This document shows positions 7,625-11,944 of a DNA stretch of 11,944 nt, in pieces (position 1 is the first letter of the stretch; each line of letters starts with the position of its first letter). The DNA is from Pilaira anomala (lineage: Eukaryota > Mucoromycota > Mucoromycetes > Mucorales > Mucoraceae), in the NCBI GenBank assembly GCA_025716855.1, contig JAIXMQ010000211.1:1-11944 (forward strand). Direction: 5' to 3'. A program made the translations under genes and the position numbers. Under the pieces are notes generated by a model, which saw only the letters and a program-made list of their open reading frames with translations, was not told the origin of the DNA and made no database searches.

Positions 7625-8042
7625 CTAGTCTTGGTTCAGTATTTCAATCATATCTTTGTTTAATTCAGTATAGTGGCGCTTTGTTAAGTATTGCAATATC
7701 GCTCCAAATTCACAAATGCTATTGACAGTATCACAAGTTCTAAAAATATTTTCGGGAGACACATCTTGAGCTGGACGCCTTAGAGTCAGTTGCGTAGGTT
7801 TTGAAAGCATTGTTTGAAATTGTTCTATATGACTTGGTGACAAAATTACATCTAATTCGTTACCATCTTCATCAGTTATCGCGACAAGTACAACATCATA
7901 AAATCAGCGAGCATCAATGCTCGGTTCACCCATTGCATACAAGAAGGCCTGATTGTACGTACGTTGAGATTTGCAATTTTCTAAAATATAACAATTAGGA
8001 ACGAAAAAACATTCGAATTAAAAAAAAACAAAACATACCCAT
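7625..8042 (-). pseudogene. Small second MULE gene, unrecognised, 119 codons with one stop
   Basis: ATG at 8042-8040 plus one base forms exon 1, then a 58-nt intron (8038-7981, GTATGT to TTTTAG) splits codon 2, and exon 2 runs from 7980 to TAG 7627-7625. The product starts MENCKSQRTYNQAFLYAMGE and has a TGA at codon 27 (7906-7904), followed in frame by FYDVVLVAITDEDGNELDVI. The rest is soluble and mixed-charge, ending LNKDMIEILNQD. CGA to TGA is a simple cause of the stop. I recognise no domain. It lies on the same strand as the transposase, inside the same termini, and each gene is preceded by a copy of one repeated block, which suggests an accessory protein of the element. An alternative is a captured host gene. 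Confidence 0.6.
7981..8038 (-). other. 58-nt intron in the small MULE gene
   Basis: Donor GTATGT at 8038, CCTAAT-like branch sequence near 8000-7995, acceptor TTTTAG ending at 7981. Splicing joins ATGG to AAAATTGC and opens the frame upstream to an ATG; without it the downstream frame has no ATG near its start. Confidence 0.65.
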
Positions 8043-8105
8043 TTCAATTTATAAAAAAACTCGCGTTAAGACATTACAATAAAACCGTTACAATAAAACG
8101 GTGCA

Positions 8106-8320
8106 GGGTAAAAGAGTAGTAAAATCACGGATGATAAATTTTATCCAACTAGCCAAAAAACAGGTAACTTGTACTCTCTTCACTTGTGATATAGACAAAA
8201 AATGATATTTTTCTATTGAGATTTATTAGACAAAATGAATCACTTATTTTTTGATAAAATTATTAGATTTACCATTAATAACAACATGTTTTATGCAGGT
8301 TTCAAAGTTATTTTTCTCTT
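8106..8320 (+). repeat. Direct repeat copy B, upstream of the small gene
   Basis: This is the second copy of the block at 7265-7540, located 64-278 bp upstream of the ATG at 8042 (upstream on the minus strand). It is shorter than copy A, with TAAATCACGGATG-type sequence close to the conserved core. Its position relative to the start codon mirrors copy A, so it probably contains the promoter or leader. Confidence 0.85.
8116..8133 (+). repeat. 18-bp inverted motif, copy 1
   Basis: GTAGTAAAATCACGGATG is the exact reverse complement of 8709-8726. A related, interrupted form lies at about 7293-7313 in copy A. Confidence 0.8.
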
Positions 8321-8450
8321 GTTGGAACGATCTCTTCTTTAGATAAGGAGTGTGGCAAAAGTAGAGATTAAAAATGGAGTGTTAAGGAAGATTATAAATT
8401 TAAAAAGAAAGTGAAAGAAAAGAACAAAATAAAAAAAAAGATGATTTATA

Positions 8451-8604
8451 ATGAAAAAAACCCCTTGTTTGTCTGGGGAATGAGAAAAAAAATCCCTTGT
8501 TTGTCTGAGGAATGAGAAAAAAAAACCTCTGTTTGTTTGGGAAATGAGAAAAAAAACCCTGTTTGTCTGGCGTATGAGAAAAAAAACCTGCATGTATGCC
8601 ATGT
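8451..8604. repeat. 30-32 bp minisatellite, about five copies
   Basis: Units begin with ATGA(G)AAAAAAAA at 8451, 8480, 8512, 8544 and 8574, and continue with CCCTTGTTTGTCTGGGGA-like sequence (the fifth is degenerate). The A runs and the TTTGTCTGG core are conserved. This is subterminal tandem DNA inside the element and could be a binding cluster or slippage product. Confidence 0.85.
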
Positions 8605-8708
8605 GAAAAAAAAATTGATGTAATGGTGTATTTCATGCAAAAGTTATAAAAAGCCTTATTCACGTGACAATGTGTCTGGTTATACTCTTTATAAATCCGG
8701 ATAAAAGT

Positions 8709-8726
8709 CATCCGTGATTTTACTAC
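8709..8726 (-). repeat. 18-bp inverted motif, copy 2
   Basis: CATCCGTGATTTTACTAC is the reverse complement of 8116-8133, 575 bp away. Similarity extends a little further through GGATAAAA on the outer side. Confidence 0.8.
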
Positions 8727-8801
8727 CGAATTCTACCATGATAGGTAAATAAAATTTTTTTATTATTACATTCAATAATGATACGAAAGCAAATATCTCT
8801 G

Positions 8802-9113
8802 AGTGCTTGAAAATTTTTTTTGTCAAAAACGTCAAAAAAAAATAAAAAAAAATCATGGTAAAAAGTTCAATTATGAAGGAGGTTGGCAAAAAAAGGGTTT
8901 TGGTTGAAATATTATGCTTAAAAAACAAGAAGTGGGTGCCAGAGATTTATTTTTTCTTTGTTAAAAGCATAAAATAAAAAAAAAATTCATGGTAAAAAGT
9001 TCAATTTTGAAAGTTGGGTGCCAGAGATTTTTTCTTTGTCAAAAACATAAAAAAAAAAAAAAATGTCAAAAACAAGTGGGTGCCAGAAAAAAAAACGTGG
9101 TATTTTGAAGGTT

Positions 9114-9181
<68 letters not shown>

Positions 9182-9378
9182 CCAGAAAAAAGCCCAGAAA
9201 AAAAAAGGGTTTTGGTTGGAATATTTTGCTTAAAAAACAAGAAGTGGGTGCCAGAGATTTTTTTTTTAAAAAAAGTGAGATTTCCGCTTTTTTTTAAAAC
9301 TGGGTAATTTGGAAAAAAAAATGAAAAAGAGGTGGGTGGCAGAAAACCCATATAAGAAAATAAGTGGGTGGTATTTAA
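8802..9378 (-). repeat. MULE right terminal inverted repeat, expanded
   Basis: It carries the same blocks as the left arm, inverted, but is about 180 bp longer because internal modules are repeated. TGGGTGCCAGA occurs near 8932, 9014, 9076 and 9244, with a variant TGGGTGGCAGA near 9333. The GGGTTTTGGTTG...AACAAGAAG module occurs at about 8895 and 9207, and CATGGTAAAAAGTTCAATT at about 8854 and 8989. Confidence 0.8.
9117..9180. repeat. A64 homopolymer within right MULE arm
   Basis: An uninterrupted A run of 64 lies between GAAGGTTGGT and GCCAGAAAAAAGCC. It matches the inverted T41 run of the left arm. The exact length may not be reliable. Confidence 0.85.
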
Positions 9379-9716
9379 TAGCTCTCATCAACAAATACTA
9401 TTTTTGAAGCCTTTATAAACAATTTTTGTTGATTTAAATTTTGTTTTAATTATAAAAATTACCTTCTGAAACTCTTCAAAGTTGGTCGGTTTTTTAAATT
9501 TTAAGCGGTAGCAACTATGTAAAAGTAAAAATTTGAAAAAAAAGAATAGCCCATTAAAATACCAAAAATACTCGTGTAACATTAATAGCCAATAGAATTT
9601 TGAGAAAAGCTTCAAGCTTTCTAGAAATTTCTGAAAGTACGCTGTAAGTACATGACATAATATTTATGTATCACGAATTATAGGTAGTTAGATAATATAT
9701 ATTTTTATCTTTTAGT
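9379..9716. other. Spacer between the MULE and the Tc1-like element
   Basis: AT-rich. No convincing gene. On the minus strand a short coding-like run (KFKKPTNFEEFQK, near 9478-9520) precedes a GTAATT that could be a splice donor, but nothing else supports an exon. Confidence 0.4.
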
Positions 9717-9718
9717 TA

Positions 9719-9747
9719 CAGAGTCACAGGCCATAAAGAATGATCAT
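9719..9747 (+). repeat. Tc1-like element left inverted terminus
   Basis: 29 bp from CAGAG to GATCAT, preceded by TA; the inverse of 11027-11053 with a 2-base extra AG and one C/T difference. Confidence 0.88.
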
Positions 9748-9815
9748 TTTTCTTTTTTTTTTAAATAAAAATTTCATATCCTGTTTATTTTTTAAATAAT
9801 AAGTATAAGCAAAAG

Positions 9816-10882
9816 ATGGTTAAAGTTTTCGAAATTACACCTAAAGCAATAAAAGATCCTAACGGATCTGAGGGTGAAATCAAACTTTTGAAATTAGGAG
9901 CCGTTTACTATTTGCAGGAGCTCGGATTCACACAAACAGCCATTAGCACCATCGTTAATAAAAAGCGCGCTACAGTCCAAAATGCTGTTGAAAGAGTGGC
10001 TAAAACCAACACTCCAGTAAAGAGAACGAGTCCTGGAAGATTTAGTAACCTGGATGAGCACACAGCTCGTCATTTAGTGATTATAATAAGAAGGGATCCA
10101 TTTAAAACATTTGCGGATCTTCAACGTGAATTAAGATCACTTAATCAAGAGCGATCGGTGTCAACTGTGAAGCGTTGGTTGAAGGAACTTGGTTTTAAGT
10201 CATGTACTCCTGCTACCAAACCCTTGCTAAACGACTCTCAGAAACAAAGACGACTTGCCTGGGCCAAAGAGCACGTACATTGGACAGAAGAGCAATGGAA
10301 GATAGTCATTTGGTCCGATGAATCTAGATTCAGAGTCCATGGTAATGACGGACCTCCTCACGTCTTGCGACAAATTGATGAGCGGTGCTATTCTTGCCAC
10401 GTATTGCGCTCAGTTAAGTTTGGGGGCGGTAGTGTCATGGTTTGGGCAAGTAACTGGTATGGAGGATACTCTCCTTTAGAGTTTATTAAAGGGAATATGG
10501 ACCAAGACGAATATATTAGAGTTATGAATGAAAAACTTCTTCCTTTCATGTTTGACTTGCCTCCACTTGATCAGGGTCCCTACATCTATCAAGAAGATAA
10601 CGCGCCCTGTCATAAAGGCACTTTTGCAACATGGTTGAAGAATAGTCATTCGATGACATTGATGGAGAACTGACCCGCTCAAAGTCCAGATCTTAATCCC
10701 ATTGAGCATGTCTGGGCTGAGCTGTCTCGTAGGATGATATTAATAATATTGAAGATTTAAATGAGAAGTTAAAAGAAGCTTGGTCAGAAATGACGGTCGA
10801 ATACATTGTGGGCCTTTACAAAAGTATGCCCAGAAGATGTAGGGCAGTTATAACTGCTAAAGGCGATGTTACTAGATATTAA
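9816..10882 (+). pseudogene. Tc1-like transposase, one stop and one frameshift
   Basis: ATG 9816 opens a 285-codon frame. Residues about 28-62 (LGAVYYLQELGFTQTAISTI) and 85-130 form two helix-turn-helix regions that in this family bind the termini, with SPGRF, a GRPR-like motif, between. The DDE domain has WSDESRF with Asp 168 and YQEDNAPCH with Asp 261. A TGA at 10671-10673 replaces the Trp of the family motif (W)PAQSPDLNPIEHVWAEL, whose Glu 297 completes the triad, 35 residues after Asp 261. One base is missing near 10732-10735, after which the homologous frame resumes as DDINNIEDLNEKLKEAW and ends KGDVTRY, TAA 10880-10882. The intact protein would be about 355 residues. The product of this copy would lack the catalytic Glu. 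Confidence 0.9.
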
Positions 10883-11026
10883 TTTTTCTATCTTTTTTTA
10901 ATTTTCTTTTATTAAACAAACTAATCTTTGTTCTTTCAAGTTTTGAAGGCATACTATCTGATATATGACATTTTATAGAGAAACGAAAGAAGCATTTATT
11001 GTTTGAGCTTCAAAAATATAAAATTT

Positions 11027-11053
11027 ATGATCATTCTTTATGACCTGTGACTG
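11027..11053 (-). repeat. Tc1-like element right inverted terminus
   Basis: 27 bp, followed by TA at 11054-11055; the inverse of 9719-9747 allowing one substitution and a 2-base gap. Confidence 0.88.
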
Positions 11054-11084
11054 TACACAGAAAACCAGTTACTCGTTAATAAAA

Positions 11085-11944
11085 ATGCCTCGTCTTAAAA
11101 AAACACAACTCGCTGCTAGAAGAAAAATTAGAAATTCAGATGGTAAAATAGCTTCTACAGGCGTAACCGAACTTGAAAAAAAAAGAAGTTTGGCAAATAT
11201 GGCAGCTCGATACAGATGAATTGCTATATAATGTCGAAAATACGAACTTATCATTAGCATATCAACCTTTGGACGTCAATAATATTCTTCGTGAAAATGG
11301 CTCTTCATACAAAAAAGCTAGAGGAGGAAATTATACTTTTAATTCAGCTACAACAATGTGGAGAAGACAAAAGGAAGCAGAAAAAGTAAAGCCTCCTGGT
11401 AAATTAACCAATTTTTGATTTTCTATTATAGGGAAACAAGAAGTTAATGTAGAGAAGGAAAAAGAAGAGTTGGCTCACACTAAAAGAGAGCTGTTCAAAA
11501 TCAAAAGCTTATACAACATTCTTGTTGAGTACACGAAGCCAGTAATGAACAAAAACCATGAAAATAGTCAAGTTAATTCCTATAACAGAGCTAGATACAT
11601 GTCAATCAAATTGTACTTCGATTTCAGATTGGAGGGCCTTAAAAAAATAAAATCCGCAGAAAAAGCTGCTAAATACATTTGGCCAAATCACTCAAAGTAC
11701 TACAGGCATAAAGCGATCATCAAGTGGGCTGAGGAGTTTCACAATGAGCAAGTTTTGTCCGATCACTGTCAAGGTGTTCATGTCAAAAGAGTAACTTTTT
11801 TGAGTGACAATGATGTGAAACTGAAAGTACTTGAAATGATTAAGAAAACAAAGCTCCAGTATCGAACAATTGACTAAATTTTGGAATTTATCGATGAAGG
11901 AATTGTCCCAAGTCTTCTCGGTGTAACAAGTAGCATCTGTGCCA
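11085..11944 (+). pseudogene. 5' part of an uncharacterised transposon-like ORF, broken, runs off the window
   Basis: ATG 11085 gives MPRLKKTQLAARRKIRNSDG, basic and NLS-like, with TGA at 11217-11219. The reading moves to the next frame somewhere in 11175-11216 (an A run lies there) and continues DELLYNVENTNLSLAYQPLD, ARGGNYTFNSATTMWRRQ and PPGKLTNF, to TGA 11416-11418. The same frame resumes with FSIIGKQEV, a Glu/Lys coiled-coil-like stretch, an IWPNHSKYYRHKAIIKWAEE block that looks like an HTH, and KKTKLQYRTID before TAA 11875-11877; it then continues ILEFIDEGIVPSLLGV to the edge. From memory this layout resembles multicopy fungal ORFs that end in a DDE endonuclease domain; that part lies outside the window, so the assignment is tentative. 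Confidence 0.5.
11399..11431 (+). other. Possible 33-nt micro-intron around the internal TGA
   Basis: GTAAAT at 11399 and TATTATAG ending at 11431 would remove the TGA at 11416-11418 and join PPG to GKQEVN in frame. At 33 nt it would be unusually short. The simpler reading is that KLTNF-x-FSIIG is coding with a nonsense mutation. Confidence 0.2.

Larger units (their letters stand above)
8321..8801. other. Non-coding inner right part of the MULE
   Basis: No gene is visible. The stretch holds a purine-rich segment, the 32-bp tandem array at 8451-8604 and the second copy of an 18-bp inverted motif at 8709-8726. Translated frames over the array merely repeat the minisatellite and are not called. 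Confidence 0.55.
3032..9378 (-). mobile_element. Mutator-like element (MULE) of about 6.3 kb with long inverted repeats
   Basis: Long inverted repeats bound the region. The outer ends share TTAAATACCAC (3032 rightward; reverse complement ending at 9378) and the arms match, with gaps, for several hundred bases. Inside, on the minus strand, lie a MULE transposase-OTU gene and a small second gene. Long inverted termini, a MULE-type DDE domain and a SWIM finger are the hallmarks of Mutator superfamily elements. I could not find the expected 8-11 bp target duplication (AGAGAAAAC on the left, TAGCTCTCA on the right), so the ends may be off by some bases or the flanks rearranged. All large reading frames are broken. 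Confidence 0.8.
9719..11053 (+). mobile_element. Tc1-like DNA transposon, 1,335 bp, complete termini
   Basis: Inverted termini of 29 and 27 bp (CAGAGTCACAGGCCATAAAG... and its partner with CAGTCACAGG) lie at 9719-9747 and 11027-11053. TA flanks both ends (9717-9718 and 11054-11055), the Tc1/mariner target duplication. Between them is one plus-strand transposase gene with one stop and one frameshift. Length and layout are those of a whole Tc1-like element. Its termini have diverged slightly from each other, including a 2-base gap. Confidence 0.9.

Noticed and set aside
5780..7906. Alternative genetic code or programmed stop readthrough
   Set aside because: TAA, TAG and TGA all interrupt homologous reading and a frameshift is present too, so decay explains it more simply.
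7908..7923. CGAGCAT-CA-ATGCTCG palindrome
   Set aside because: Short and inside the coding exon of the small gene; likely chance.
8448..8610. CRISPR-like array
   Set aside because: Units are contiguous with no unique spacers, and the context is a eukaryotic transposon.
8339..8711. Repetitive frames with FFFS...QTN repeats on the minus strand
   Set aside because: They simply translate the 32-bp minisatellite in all three frames; no other coding sign.
9001..9351. Lys- or Phe-rich open frames across the right MULE arm
   Set aside because: Same cause: the A64 run and flanking A tracts.

Overview
The window looks like a repeat-rich stretch of a very AT-rich eukaryotic genome. Short GT-AG introns with GTATGT donors and CTAAT-like branch sites, an OTU-protease-bearing Mutator-like element, a Tc1-like element and a third ORF of a type I associate with early-diverging fungi all point to a fungus, perhaps Mucoromycota or Glomeromycotina. 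That placement is inference. I see no bacterial operon signals and no intact host gene, so the window reads as nested and adjacent transposable elements in various stages of decay.

Layout. 1-711: non-coding AT-rich flank with a small 18-bp tandem repeat. 714-1307: a 594-bp MITE-like element with Tc1/mariner-type CAGTG inverted termini and TA target duplications. 1308-3031: low-complexity DNA with weak coding remnants at about 1413-1598, 2307-2602 and 2929-3031. 3032-9378: a Mutator-like element (MULE) of about 6.3 kb with long, asymmetric inverted repeats that contain poly-T and poly-A cores. 9379-9716: short spacer. 9719-11053: a complete but inactivated Tc1-like element with TA duplications. 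11085 to the window end: the 5' part of a third transposon-like ORF, broken several times.

The MULE carries two genes on the minus strand. The large one (7078 to 3654) encodes, in order, a FAR1/WRKY-GCM1-like zinc finger, a MULE DDE domain, a SWIM zinc finger, a Ser-rich linker and an OTU-like cysteine protease. It is interrupted by two or three in-frame stops and one frameshift. The smaller gene (8042 to 7625) encodes an unrecognised protein of about 119 residues, has an intron that splits its second codon, and has one internal stop. A related block of about 215-275 bp lies upstream of each gene, which suggests a duplicated leader or promoter.

The Tc1-like element lies 31 bp upstream of the ATG of the third ORF, and its own transposase has one stop and one frameshift. 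All three transposase-like genes are damaged, so none should make a full-length product from this copy, although the inverted termini could still be mobilised in trans.
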